Shown in pieces: positions 33,040-41,356 of a stretch of 64,000 nucleotides of DNA (its first letter is position 1; each line of letters opens with the position of its first letter). The notes beneath the pieces are model-generated. The model did not search any database. It was not told where the DNA came from and saw only the letters and a program-made list of their open reading frames with translations. Both the position numbers and the translations under genes were made by a program. The stretch covers positions 310,001 through 374,000 of the forward strand of contig NZ_MDDR01000034.1 of the NCBI RefSeq assembly GCF_001870435.1, written 5' to 3'. This DNA is from Pseudomonas costantinii. Lineage in GTDB: Bacteria > Pseudomonadota > Gammaproteobacteria > Pseudomonadales > Pseudomonadaceae.

Positions 33040-33846
33040 TTATTGAGCCCAACGCAATTGCGTAGGCAGCGGTGAAACAGGTTCAGGTTCCGGCGGCGTG
33101 CCGGGCAACGACAGCACACGGTTAAGTACTTCGGCTTCCAGCGCAGCAAGGCGATGTGAACCTCGGGCGCGTGGGCGCGGCAGGTCAACGATCAGGTCGA
33201 GACCGACTTCGCCGTTTTCGATCAGGATCACCCGGTCGGCAATGGCCACGGCTTCACTGACGTCGTGGGTCACCAGCAGCACGGTGAAGCCGTGCTTGCG
33301 CCAGAGGTTTTCGATCAGTTGCTGCATCTCGATGCGAGTCAGGGCATCCAATGCACCCAACGGCTCATCAAGTAACAGCAGGCGCGGCTGGTGAATCAAC
33401 GCACGAGCCAAGGCCACGCGTTGTTTCTGGCCACCGGACAAAGCCGCCGGCCATTCATTGGCGCGCTCGACCAGGCCCACGGCTTCCAGAGCCTCCAACG
33501 CCTTGGGGCGCCAGTTGCCCTTGAGGCCCAGGCCAACGTTGTCGATGATTTTTTTCCACGGCAGCAGGCGCGCTTCCTGGAACATCAACCGCGTGTCTTC
33601 AATCGCTTCGCTCAACGGCGCGGAACCAGCCAATAGCTCGCCGCTGCTGGCTTTGTCCAAACCGGCCAACAGGCGCAGCAAGGTACTTTTGCCACAACCG
33701 CTGCGGCCGACCACGGCCACAAACTGGCCCGCAGGGATATGCAGATCAATCTCTTTGAGGACTTCCCGCGCACCAAAGGCCTTGCGCAATTTGCGCACCG
33801 CCAGCGGAATACCTTTCAACAGGCGCGGTGGTTGTTGAGCCGTCAT
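33040..33846 (-). CDS. ssuB: Aliphatic sulfonate ABC transporter ATPase
   Basis: A 268-residue ATPase with Walker A GRSGCGKST, signature LSGGQKQRVALARAL, Walker B LLLLDEPLGALD and switch region LVTHDVSEAVAIADRV. Overlaps ssuC by 4 bases. It powers uptake of alkanesulfonates with SsuA and SsuC. Confidence 0.95.
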   Translation of the reverse strand: MTAQQPPRLLKGIPLAVRKLRKAFGAREVLKEIDLHIPAGQFVAVVGRSGCGKSTLLRLLAGLDKASSGELLAGSAPLSEAIEDTRLMFQEARLLPWKKIIDNVGLGLKGNWRPKALEALEAVGLVERANEWPAALSGGQKQRVALARALIHQPRLLLLDEPLGALDALTRIEMQQLIENLWRKHGFTVLLVTHDVSEAVAIADRVILIENGEVGLDLIVDLPRPRARGSHRLAALEAEVLNRVLSLPGTPPEPEPVSPLPTQLRWAQ

Positions 33847-34631
33847 GCCGCACCTCCTTTATTCACTTGGTAAGCCGGGTGCCAACGCAACCACACACGC
33901 TCCAGACCGCGAGCGGCCAGATCGGCCAGCTTGCCGAGGATCGCGTACATGACGATGGCGAGTACCACCACGTCGGTTTGCAGGAACTCACGGGCGTTCA
34001 TTGCCAGATAACCGATGCCGGAACTGGCCGAGATGGTTTCCGCCACGATCAGCGTCAGCCACATAAAGCCCAGGGCAAAGCGCACGCCCACCAGAATCGA
34101 AGGCAGCGCCCCCGGCAAGATCACCTGACGGAACAGGCTGAAACCGGACAAGCCATAGCTGCGTGACATTTCCACCAGCGCCGGGTCGACATTGCGAATG
34201 CCGTGGTAAGTATTCAGGTAAATCGGGAACAGCGTGCCGAGGGCGACCAGGAAAATCTTCGCGGTCTCGTCAATGCCGAACCACAGGATCACCAGCGGAA
34301 TCAGCGCCAGGTGCGGCACGTTGCGGATCATCTGCACCGAGCTGTCGAGCAAGCGCTCGCCCCACTTGGACAAGCCAGTGATAAAACCCAAGGCCAGGCC
34401 GATGCTGCCACCGATCACGAAGCCCAGGCCCGCACGCCAGCCGCTGATGGCCAGGTGCGTCCAAATCTCGCCGCTGCGTACCAGCTTCACACCGGCCTCA
34501 ATCACCGCGCTTGGCGCAGGCAAAATACGCGTCGATAACCAACCCGCCGACACCGACAACTGCCACACCGCCAGCAACAAAATCGGCAACACCCAAGGCG
34601 CGACGCGATGGCTTAATTTTTCAAAGTCCAT
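33843..34631 (-). CDS. ssuC: Aliphatic sulfonate ABC transporter permease
   Basis: A 262-residue membrane permease with helices WVLPILLLAVWQLSVSAGWL, GLGFVIGGSIGLALGFITG and others. The coupling loop is VEMSRSYGLSGFSLFRQVIL. It begins 9 bases after the ssuD stop. Confidence 0.94.
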   Translation of the reverse strand: MDFEKLSHRVAPWVLPILLLAVWQLSVSAGWLSTRILPAPSAVIEAGVKLVRSGEIWTHLAISGWRAGLGFVIGGSIGLALGFITGLSKWGERLLDSSVQMIRNVPHLALIPLVILWFGIDETAKIFLVALGTLFPIYLNTYHGIRNVDPALVEMSRSYGLSGFSLFRQVILPGALPSILVGVRFALGFMWLTLIVAETISASSGIGYLAMNAREFLQTDVVVLAIVMYAILGKLADLAARGLERVWLRWHPAYQVNKGGAA

Positions 34632-34640
34632 AATGGCGCC

Positions 34641-35789
34641 TCAGCTCTGCGACGCTGCTTTGGGAAGAATGTCGTTGGCGACCATCTCGCCGAACGGGCT
34701 GACGTAACCGGCGCTTTTCGGCAGCTCGGGACGTTCGATATCCAAGTGCGGGAACAACAACTCGGCAACCCGATACGACTCTTCCAAGTGGGGGTAACCG
34801 GAAAAGATAAACGTATCGATGCCAAGGGCTGCGTATTCCTTGACCCGCGCCGCAACCGTTGGGCCATCGCCCACCAGTGCAGTACCCGCGCCGCCACGCA
34901 CCAGACCGACGCCGGCCCACAGGTTGGGGCTGACCTCCAGGTTGTCGCGGTTGCCTCCATGCAAGGCAGCCATGCGTTGCTGGCCGACGGAATCGAAGCG
35001 CGCCAGGGAGGCCTGGGCACGGGCGATGGTGTCGTCGTCCAGATGGGAGATCAGTTTGTCTGCGGCTTTCCAGGCTTCATCGTTGGTTTCGCGCACGATC
35101 ACATGCAGGCGAATGCCGAAGCGCACGGTGCGACCAAGCTTGGCGGCCTTGGCGCGAACCTGTTCGATCTTTTCGGCGACAGCGGCTGGCGGCTCGCCCC
35201 AAGTCAGCACCATTTCCACCTGTTCGGCTGCCAGGTCCTGCGCCGCTTCGGAGGAACCGCCGAAGTACAACGGCGGACGTGGTTGCTGAATCGGCGGATA
35301 GAGCAATTTGGCGCCTTTGACGCTGATGTGCTGGCCGTCGTAATCCACCGTTTCGCCTTCCAGCACGCGGCGCCAGATACGGGTGAATTCTACCGATGCC
35401 TGATAACGCTCTTCGTGGCTGAGGAACAAACCGTCACCTGCCAACTCTTCCGGGTCACCGCCGGTTACCAGGTTGAACAAGGCGCGGCCGCCGGACAGGC
35501 GGTCCAGCGTCGCGGCCTGACGTGCAGCCACCGTCGGGGAAATGATCCCGGGGCGCAGCGCGACAAGGAATTTCAAGCGCTGGGTCACGGGGATCAGCGA
35601 GGCGGCTACCAACCACGAATCTTCGCAGGAGCGACCGGTAGGAATCAGCACCCCGCCGAAACCAAGACGGTCAGCGGCTTGGGCGACTTGCTGCAAATAA
35701 CCATGGTCGACGGCGCGAGCGCCTTCGGCGGTGCCAAGGTAATGGCCGTCGCCGTGCGTAGGCAGGAACCAAAAAATATTGAGGCTCAT
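34641..35789 (-). CDS. ssuD: FMNH2-dependent alkanesulfonate monooxygenase
   Basis: A 382-residue luciferase-like monooxygenase, the usual SsuD length. It uses FMNH2 from SsuE and O2 to split alkanesulfonates into aldehyde and sulfite. Visible blocks: NIFWFLPTHGDGHYLG at the start, LIPTGRSCEDSWLVAASL, RPGIISPTVAARQAATLDRL, LFNLVTGGDPEELAGDG, PPLYFGGSSEAAQDLAAEQV and FSGYPHLEESYRVAELL. The start at 35789 matches the family N-terminus MSLNIFWFLP. Confidence 0.96.
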   Translation of the reverse strand: MSLNIFWFLPTHGDGHYLGTAEGARAVDHGYLQQVAQAADRLGFGGVLIPTGRSCEDSWLVAASLIPVTQRLKFLVALRPGIISPTVAARQAATLDRLSGGRALFNLVTGGDPEELAGDGLFLSHEERYQASVEFTRIWRRVLEGETVDYDGQHISVKGAKLLYPPIQQPRPPLYFGGSSEAAQDLAAEQVEMVLTWGEPPAAVAEKIEQVRAKAAKLGRTVRFGIRLHVIVRETNDEAWKAADKLISHLDDDTIARAQASLARFDSVGQQRMAALHGGNRDNLEVSPNLWAGVGLVRGGAGTALVGDGPTVAARVKEYAALGIDTFIFSGYPHLEESYRVAELLFPHLDIERPELPKSAGYVSPFGEMVANDILPKAASQS

Positions 35790-35814
35790 GGAGTTGTCTC
35801 CTGAAGAAATCGGA

Positions 35815-36783
35815 TTACGGCGCTTTGGCAACGGCGGCGGGTGGTGTCCAGATCACGTCCTTGATGTTCAAGGGCTTGGGGATCAATTTGAGTTGGTAGA
35901 ACGTGTCGGCGATTTTCTGCTGGGCGGCGACCACTTCCGGGGTCAGGAACAGCGCGCCATAGCCTTGGCGTTTCACCGAGGTCAGGGTGATATCAGCTGG
36001 CAGGCCAAGCAGCGGTGCGACTTGTTCGGTAACGTCCGAAGGGTTGGCCTTGGACCATTCGCCCACCGCGCGTACTTCTTCCACCAATGCCTTGATCACT
36101 TCCGGGTGCTGTTCGGCGTAAGGCTTGGTGGCCAGGTAGAACTGGTGGTTATCGGCGATGCCGGTGCCGTCACGCAGGGTGCGGGCTTGCAGTTGTTTCT
36201 CGGCGGCTGCCTGGTATGGGTCCCAGATCACCCAGGCATCGACACTGCCACGCTCGAACGCGGCGCGGGCATCGGCGGGCGGCAGGAATACGGTCTGCAC
36301 GTCGGTGTATTTCAAACCGGCATCTTCCAGCGCACGCACCAGCAGGTAGTGCACGTTGGAGCCTTTGTTGAGCACAACTTTCTTGCCCTTCAACTCGGCC
36401 ACGGATTTGATCGACGAGTCTTTCAGCACCAGGATCGCTTCACTGGTCGGCGCTGGCGGCTCGTAGGCGACGTAGAGCAAATCTGCACCTGCGGCCTGGG
36501 CGAATACCGGTGGGGTTTCGCCGGTGACACCGAAGTCGATGGAGCCGACGTTCAGGCCTTCGAGCAATTGCGGGCCACCGGGGAATTCAGTCCATTGCAC
36601 CTGCACGCCCTGTGCGGCCAAGCGCTTTTCCAGGGTGCCCTTGGCTTTGAGCAGAACCAGGGTGCCGTACTTCTGATAACCGATCCGCAGAGTCTCGGCG
36701 GCCTGGGCTTGAATGATGGCGCCGAAGGACACAGCCGCAGCAAACAGTGCGACCAGACCACGACGCAAGATGACAGTGCGCAT
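35815..36783 (-). CDS. ssuA: Aliphatic sulfonate periplasmic binding protein
   Basis: A 322-residue binding protein with signal peptide MRTVILRRGLVALFAAAVSF to AQA. Typical blocks: TLRIGYQKYGTLVLLKAKGT, FPGGPQLLEGLNVGSIDFG, LKGKKVVLNKGSNVHYLLVR and SVDAWVIWDPYQAAAEKQL. It delivers sulfonates to SsuC. Confidence 0.94.
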   Translation of the reverse strand: MRTVILRRGLVALFAAAVSFGAIIQAQAAETLRIGYQKYGTLVLLKAKGTLEKRLAAQGVQVQWTEFPGGPQLLEGLNVGSIDFGVTGETPPVFAQAAGADLLYVAYEPPAPTSEAILVLKDSSIKSVAELKGKKVVLNKGSNVHYLLVRALEDAGLKYTDVQTVFLPPADARAAFERGSVDAWVIWDPYQAAAEKQLQARTLRDGTGIADNHQFYLATKPYAEQHPEVIKALVEEVRAVGEWSKANPSDVTEQVAPLLGLPADITLTSVKRQGYGALFLTPEVVAAQQKIADTFYQLKLIPKPLNIKDVIWTPPAAVAKAP

Positions 36784-36877
36784 GGCGCTCTCTCCAAATA
36801 GTGCGATTAGGGGGTTGGCTGCACCTGCTTGGCCGTTGGCGGCTGAGTAAGGTGAGTACTACAAAATCCGGTAAGGC

Positions 36878-37471
36878 TTAAATGCTCCAGCGAGCACTCA
36901 ACAAACGTTCATTCAACACATGGGGATCAAGCGGTTTCGGTCGGCGGGCCATGGCGCTGTAGAACGTCTCCAGGGCCTCGTGCAAACGGTGCTCAAGGAT
37001 CGGCACCAACTGGGCCTGGGCACTGCCTTCGGCGTAAGCGATCTGGCTGTCTTCGGCGAAAATGCCGTGGAGCAACTCCTGGGCTTTGAGGGCCGACAAC
37101 ACAGGCTTCAAGGCGTAATCCACTGCCAGCATGTGGGCGATGCTGCCACCGGTGGCCATCGGCAACACGATCTTGTGAGCCAAGGCGCGCTCGGGTAGCA
37201 GGTCGAGCACGGTTTTCAACGCGCCGGAGAACGAGGCCTTGTACACCGGCGTGGCGATTACCAGGCCATCCGCGTTAGCCACCTGTTGCAGCAGGTCGAT
37301 GACCTTTGGGCTATCGAAGCGGGCGTGCAGCAAGTCTTCGGCCGGGAAGTCCCGTATCTGATAACTCACCACTTCCACGCCTTTGTCTTGCAGCCACTGA
37401 CGGGTTTTATCCAGCAAGACCCCGGAGCGGGAACGCTGGCTGGGACTGCCTCCAAGTGTTACGACCAGCAT
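36878..37471 (-). CDS. ssuE: NAD(P)H-dependent FMN reductase
   Basis: A 197-residue flavodoxin-like reductase that supplies FMNH2 to SsuD. The FMN phosphate loop is VTLGGSPSQRSRSGVLLD and the flavin-binding ATPVYKASFSGALKTVLDLL is conserved. AAGGAA precedes the ATG at 37471. It is the first gene of the ssu operon. Upstream (37530-37610) the DNA is very AT-rich, consistent with a regulated promoter, but no CysB-type site can be proved by eye. Confidence 0.93.
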   Translation of the reverse strand: MLVVTLGGSPSQRSRSGVLLDKTRQWLQDKGVEVVSYQIRDFPAEDLLHARFDSPKVIDLLQQVANADGLVIATPVYKASFSGALKTVLDLLPERALAHKIVLPMATGGSIAHMLAVDYALKPVLSALKAQELLHGIFAEDSQIAYAEGSAQAQLVPILEHRLHEALETFYSAMARRPKPLDPHVLNERLLSARWSI

Positions 37472-37622
37472 GTAGGAAATTCCTTGAGCAAGTGTCGGCG
37501 GTTCGCTGTGTGGCGATGTCACCAAGATGGAACAGACCCTATCAGCATATTTATATATCTTTAAATCTCATTTTTTCATTTGTTTATTCTATAAATGCAT
37601 ATGAGCTTTATAAAACTCCAGG

Positions 37623-37652
37623 CGAAAAAAAAGGCCGTCGAAACGGCCTGAA
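37623..37652 (-). terminator. Rho-independent terminator after lsfA
   Basis: AGGCCGT / ACGGCCT stem with a CGAA loop and an eight-base A run on the plus strand, which reads as a U tract on the minus strand, 29 bases after the lsfA stop. Confidence 0.85.
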
Positions 37653-37680
37653 AACCCCTGCTATGTGATCCCTTGAAACC

Positions 37681-38319
37681 TCAGCGATTCGGTTGTGGGG
37701 TCAGCCGCAGATACGGCTTCACCGCCCGATAACCCTTCGGAAAGCGCTTCTTGATCTCTTCTTCGTCCTTGAGCGACGGCACGATCACCACTTCATCACC
37801 GTCCTGCCAGTTGGCGGGGGTGGCGACCTTGTGGGTGTCGGTCAGTTGCAACGAGTCAATGACCCGCAGGATTTCGTGGAAGTTGCGGCCAGTGCTGGCC
37901 GGGTAGGTAATCGTCAGGCGAATCTTTTTGTTCGGGTCGATCACGAACAGGGAACGCACGGTGAGGGTGTCACTGGCGTTCGGGTGAATCAGGTCGTACA
38001 GGTCCGATACCTTGCGGTCGGCATCGGCCAGGATCGGGAAATTGACGATGGTGTTCTGAGTTTCGTTGATGTCTTCGATCCACTTGTGGTGCGAGTCCAC
38101 CGGGTCTACCGACAGGGCAATGGCCTTGACGCCGCGCTTGGCGAATTCGTCCTTGAGCTTGGCGGTAAAACCCAGTTCGGTGGTGCACACCGGGGTGAAG
38201 TCCGCCGGGTGGGAAAACAGCACACCCCAGCTATCGCCCAACCATTCGTGGAAACGAATCTTGCCGGCGCTGGAATCCTGTTCGAAGTCGGGGGCGATGT
38301 CGCCCAGTCTTAGGCTCAT
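37681..38319 (-). CDS. lsfA: 1-Cys peroxiredoxin (PrdX6 type)
   Basis: A 212-residue peroxiredoxin. The peroxidatic Cys45 is in SHPADFTPVCTTELGFTAKL and no resolving cysteine is present, the 1-Cys pattern. The C-terminal arm (WQDGDEVVIVPSLKDEEEIK, then YLRLTPQPNR) is typical. LsfA is known in Pseudomonas as a protein made during sulfate starvation and encoded near ssu genes, which fits its place upstream of ssuE, and it protects against peroxide. A terminator separates it from ssuE. Confidence 0.94.
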   Translation of the reverse strand: MSLRLGDIAPDFEQDSSAGKIRFHEWLGDSWGVLFSHPADFTPVCTTELGFTAKLKDEFAKRGVKAIALSVDPVDSHHKWIEDINETQNTIVNFPILADADRKVSDLYDLIHPNASDTLTVRSLFVIDPNKKIRLTITYPASTGRNFHEILRVIDSLQLTDTHKVATPANWQDGDEVVIVPSLKDEEEIKKRFPKGYRAVKPYLRLTPQPNR

Positions 38320-38554
38320 GGTGTGGCTCCTGGTGAGTGCTTATGGAGCCCACTGTGCATCGGTTGAGGATTATTTAAAAAGAATAAATATCGATTTATT
38401 TAGACGATAAACGAATATTAAAAATCTGTTCATTGGACTTGGCAACAGGCGAGGATCAACATCCGCTTCAAGGTTCGAGAAGGCCTTGAGACGCTGTGAA
38501 AAGAGGGTATTCGGGAAGGGCTTGCGGGGGTTGAGCCCGACTTGAAAGCAAGAC

Positions 38555-38583
38555 ACCTTGCCCGGCATTGCGCCGGGCAAGGT
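38555..38583 (-). terminator. Hairpin after the OprD-family porin gene
   Basis: CCTTGCCCGGC / GCCGGGCAAGG perfect stem, just after the porin stop. The U tract on the minus strand is weak, so termination strength is uncertain. Confidence 0.6.
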
Positions 38584-38591
38584 TTACAGTC

Positions 38592-39935
38592 TTACAACAG
38601 CGGGATCGAGTAGCTGACGATCAGACGGTTTTCGTCTTGGTCGCGGGTAGCAACGTCGGTACGCCACATGGCGTTCTTCCAAGCAACGCCGAGGTTTTTC
38701 AGCGGGCCTTCTGGAACAACGTAAGCCAGGGTGATATCACGTTCCCACTCGGACTTGTCGCCGGTAGTGGTCTGGATATTGGTACCTTTCAGGTAAACCA
38801 CGCCAGCGGTCAGACCAGGCACGCCGATTTTGGCGAAGTCATACGCGTAACGAGCTTGCCAGGTACGCTCGCCGGCACGGGCGAACTTCTGGATTTGCAT
38901 GTCGGTGGTGGTGCTGTTCGACGAGCCGTCACCTTGGTTCAGCCAAGGGAAGTCGCTGTCGCCCTTGGTGTACTGATAACCGCCACCAAAGGTGTGGCCG
39001 TTAACCGAGTACAGAGCCAGGTAGCTGTACAGGTCGTTGTCGACCTTGCCGCTGGTAGCTGGTTTGGCACCATCGGTGTAGTAACCGGAGGTGTAGTAGC
39101 TGGCGGTATTACCGTTAGCGCCGTTGTCACGGCTGCGGTAGTAGCGCAGGTCACTTTTCAGCACGCCAGGGCCGATTGCCCAGTTGTGTACCAGACCCAG
39201 GAAGTTCTGGGAGTAGAAATCTTTCAGCTCGCCGAAGTAGTACGAAGCGGTCAGATCCTTGGTGATCTTGTAGTCAGCACCGGCGTAGTAGAACTTGTTG
39301 CTGAACTCACCGGTCAGGTAGTTCGAGCTCTTGTTCGCACCAGCAATCGACAGGTTTTCGTTGTTGCTGGAGTTACGGCCCTTGGCGCTTTCGATCTGGC
39401 CAGCGGTCAGGGTCAGGTCTTTGATATCGTTCGAAACGATTTCACCGCCCTGGAAAGTTTGCGGCAGCAGACGACCGTCGTTGGTCTTGATGACCGGGTT
39501 GTTTGGCTGCAGAGTGCCCAGTTTCAGCACGGTCTGGGAGATCTTGACCTTACCGGTCACGCCCAGGCTGGCGAACTCATTGGCCGCTTTGTTGCCGTCG
39601 GATGGGAACACGGTGCCGCCCGCAAGCGAACCGTTGTAGTTACCGTGGTTGGCAGCGCTGGAATCCAGACGCACGCCGTACAGGCCGATAGCGTCAACAC
39701 CGAACTGAACGGTACCTTGAGTGAAGCCCGAGATGAAGCGCAGGTCAAAGCCTTGGCCCCATTCTGCGTTCTTGCTCCGGCTGGTCGCCGTTGGAGCACC
39801 ATCACGGTTGTCCGTGTTGATGTAGAAGTTACGCAGCCCCAGTGTGGCCTTGCTGTCTTCGATGAAACCGGCGGAGTTTGCCTGTTGGGCAATCGCAGCT
39901 ACAGCCACGGCCAACGCCAATGTTGACTTCTTCAT
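38592..39935 (-). CDS. OprD-family outer membrane porin
   Basis: A 447-residue porin with signal peptide MKKSTLALAVAVAAIAQQAN to NSA. The mature protein begins GFIEDSKATLGLRNFYINTD, the OprD-family first strand, and ends in the conserved beta-strand SYSIPLL. Further family pieces: NAEWGQGFDLRFISGFTQG, GELKDFYSQNFLGLVHNWAI and FARAGERTWQARYAYDF. The family imports amino acids and small carboxylates. It looks closer to the OprE/OprQ branch than to OprD itself, but the substrate is not readable. Placed next to sulfur genes, it may serve organosulfur entry (inference). Confidence 0.9.
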   Translation of the reverse strand: MKKSTLALAVAVAAIAQQANSAGFIEDSKATLGLRNFYINTDNRDGAPTATSRSKNAEWGQGFDLRFISGFTQGTVQFGVDAIGLYGVRLDSSAANHGNYNGSLAGGTVFPSDGNKAANEFASLGVTGKVKISQTVLKLGTLQPNNPVIKTNDGRLLPQTFQGGEIVSNDIKDLTLTAGQIESAKGRNSSNNENLSIAGANKSSNYLTGEFSNKFYYAGADYKITKDLTASYYFGELKDFYSQNFLGLVHNWAIGPGVLKSDLRYYRSRDNGANGNTASYYTSGYYTDGAKPATSGKVDNDLYSYLALYSVNGHTFGGGYQYTKGDSDFPWLNQGDGSSNSTTTDMQIQKFARAGERTWQARYAYDFAKIGVPGLTAGVVYLKGTNIQTTTGDKSEWERDITLAYVVPEGPLKNLGVAWKNAMWRTDVATRDQDENRLIVSYSIPLL

Positions 39936-40009
39936 GTACCGCTCCTCTCATTTCTAATTTTTGTATTTCTTCGGTCTCGGGTCTGACGCCCTTGATCCAC
40001 AGATGCGCG

Positions 40010-40039
40010 ATTAGCGCCGGATAGTGACTGACAAGTCAA
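40010..40039 (-). promoter_or_regulatory. Candidate sigma-70 promoter of the OprD-family gene
   Basis: On the minus strand a TTGACT -35 box (40034-40039) is followed after 18 bases by GCTAAT (40010-40015), 75 bases before the porin ATG. Confidence 0.4.
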
Positions 40040-40105
40040 TCGTAACCTTGTGTGTCTACTACCTTCGTCTAACCGCAGTTAATTTGGTCCCTGCAGGGTA
40101 ATGAG

Positions 40106-40148
40106 TTTTTCATACACCCAAAAAGAATTGTTTCATCCTTTTTCATAC
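40106..40148 (+). promoter_or_regulatory. Direct repeats upstream of tauA-like gene (possible enhancer sites)
   Basis: TTTTTCATAC occurs at 40106-40115 and again at 40139-40148, exactly 33 bases apart (about three helical turns), with a partial TTTCATCC copy between them. They lie about 110-150 bases upstream of the sigma-54 type element, the usual distance for an enhancer-binding protein. Nothing else of note is seen in the 370-base gap 39936-40305 apart from the two promoters listed. Confidence 0.45.
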
Positions 40149-40256
40149 GATTAAGGAATAAGGCTTTCCATGAAGCGAGCCGATCAGAGTAGACCATCCG
40201 CTCCATAAGCTAATGCCGAAAAGGTATTTATTAGCCTTTTTTTAGATCGATTAGTG

Positions 40257-40272
40257 TGGCCGTACTGTTGCA
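40257..40272 (+). promoter_or_regulatory. Sigma-54 type -24/-12 promoter of the tauA-like gene
   Basis: TGGCCGTACTGTTGCA matches the TGGC-N7-TTGCA consensus with the required ten bases between the invariant GG (40258-40259) and GC (40270-40271). It lies 33 bases before the ATG at 40306. Confidence 0.7.
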
Positions 40273-40305
40273 TACGTCACCCACGATCAAAAAGGCGACG
40301 CCATC

Positions 40306-41292
40306 ATGGCCAAAGGCACATCCTCCCGTCAATTTGTTACAGTTTTTGTATCACTAATACTTTCTTTTGGTGTCAAAGCGGCCGACTTGACTATCGGCTA
40401 CCAAACCGGCATCGACCCCAGCAAAGTCCCACAGGCCGATGGCCTCTACGAAAAGGCCATTGGCGAGAAGATCGCCTGGCGCCGGTTCAACAGTGGGCCG
40501 GAAGTTGTGACCGCCATCGCCTCCGGCGATGTGCAAATCGGCAATCTGGGTTCCAGCCCCCTTGCTGCGGCGGCTTCACGCAATCTACCGATCGTGGCGT
40601 TTATCGTATCGGCGCAGATCAATGCTTCTGAAGCTTTGGTGGTGCGCAACGGCAGCGGCATCAACAAACCGGAAGACCTGGTGGGTAAAACCATCGCCAC
40701 ACCCTTCGTCTCAACCTCTCATTACAGCCTGCTCGGCGCGCTGAAGCACTGGGGGCTGGACACTAAAAAAGTCAAAGTGGTGAACCTGCAACCGGCCGAA
40801 ATTGCCGCCGCGTGGAAACGTGGCGATATCGACGGTGCGTTCGTGTGGTCACCGGCCCTGGGGGAGATTCGCAAGACCGGAAAAACCCTGACAGACGCGG
40901 CCCAGGTGGGTCAGTGGGGCGCGCCGACATTCGAAGTGTGGGTGGCGCGCAAGGATTTCGCGGAAAAACATCCTGACGTAGTGGCCAAGTTTGCCAAGGT
41001 CACCCTCGACTCGTTCGCCGACTATGCCGCCCATAAAAACAGCTGGACGGTGGATTCCGAACCGGTGCAAAAGATCGCTAAATTGACAGGATCGAATGCC
41101 ACGGACATTCCCGAACTGTTGGCCGGCACTACATTCCCAGACGCCCAGGCACAGCAAACCGATGCGCTGCTCAAAGGCGGCACGGCGAAGGCGATTGGGG
41201 AGACGGCAAAGTTTTTGAAGGAGCAAGGGAAGGTTGAAACGGTGTTGCCGGATTATTCGGCCTTTGTGACCGACAAATTTATCAGCCACTAA
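40306..41292 (+). CDS. Taurine/sulfonate periplasmic binding protein, TauA-like, orphan
   Basis: A 328-residue binding protein with a signal peptide (about 1-25, ending FGVKAA). TauA-type blocks: LTIGYQTGIDPSKVPQADGL, EKIAWRRFNSGPEVVTAIAS, QIGNLGSSPLAAAASRNLPI, GKTIATPFVSTSHYSLLGAL and GDIDGAFVWSPALGEI. Full TauA proteins are about 320-335 residues, so it is complete. No tauB, tauC or tauD follows; the next gene is convergent argA. It must use permease and ATPase parts encoded elsewhere, possibly SsuBC, or act otherwise. A sigma-54 type promoter precedes it, as in the SfnR-controlled sulfur-starvation genes of P. putida (analogy). Confidence 0.88.
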   Translation: MAKGTSSRQFVTVFVSLILSFGVKAADLTIGYQTGIDPSKVPQADGLYEKAIGEKIAWRRFNSGPEVVTAIASGDVQIGNLGSSPLAAAASRNLPIVAFIVSAQINASEALVVRNGSGINKPEDLVGKTIATPFVSTSHYSLLGALKHWGLDTKKVKVVNLQPAEIAAAWKRGDIDGAFVWSPALGEIRKTGKTLTDAAQVGQWGAPTFEVWVARKDFAEKHPDVVAKFAKVTLDSFADYAAHKNSWTVDSEPVQKIAKLTGSNATDIPELLAGTTFPDAQAQQTDALLKGGTAKAIGETAKFLKEQGKVETVLPDYSAFVTDKFISH

Positions 41293-41299
41293 ACAGTTC

Positions 41300-41329
41300 A
41301 AATGTGGGAGCGGGCTTGCTCCCACATTT
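41300..41329. repeat. REP palindrome between convergent genes
   Basis: AAATGTGGGAGC, six bases, then GCTCCCACATTT: a perfect 12-base inverted repeat of the commonest P. fluorescens REP word, 7 bases after the tauA-like stop and 27 before the argA stop. Confidence 0.9.
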
Positions 41330-41356
41330 GGACCTGCTGCGTTTCCGAAGCCAGTC

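Noticed and set aside
37530..37620. Possible tRNA or small RNA gene in the AT-rich region upstream of ssuE
   Set aside because: No cloverleaf, no terminator of its own and no stable fold could be seen; more likely a promoter region.
38568..39926. A 452-codon open frame opposite the OprD-family porin
   Set aside because: Valine- and glycine-rich antisense translation with no start context; the porin has a signal peptide and C-terminal beta-strand.
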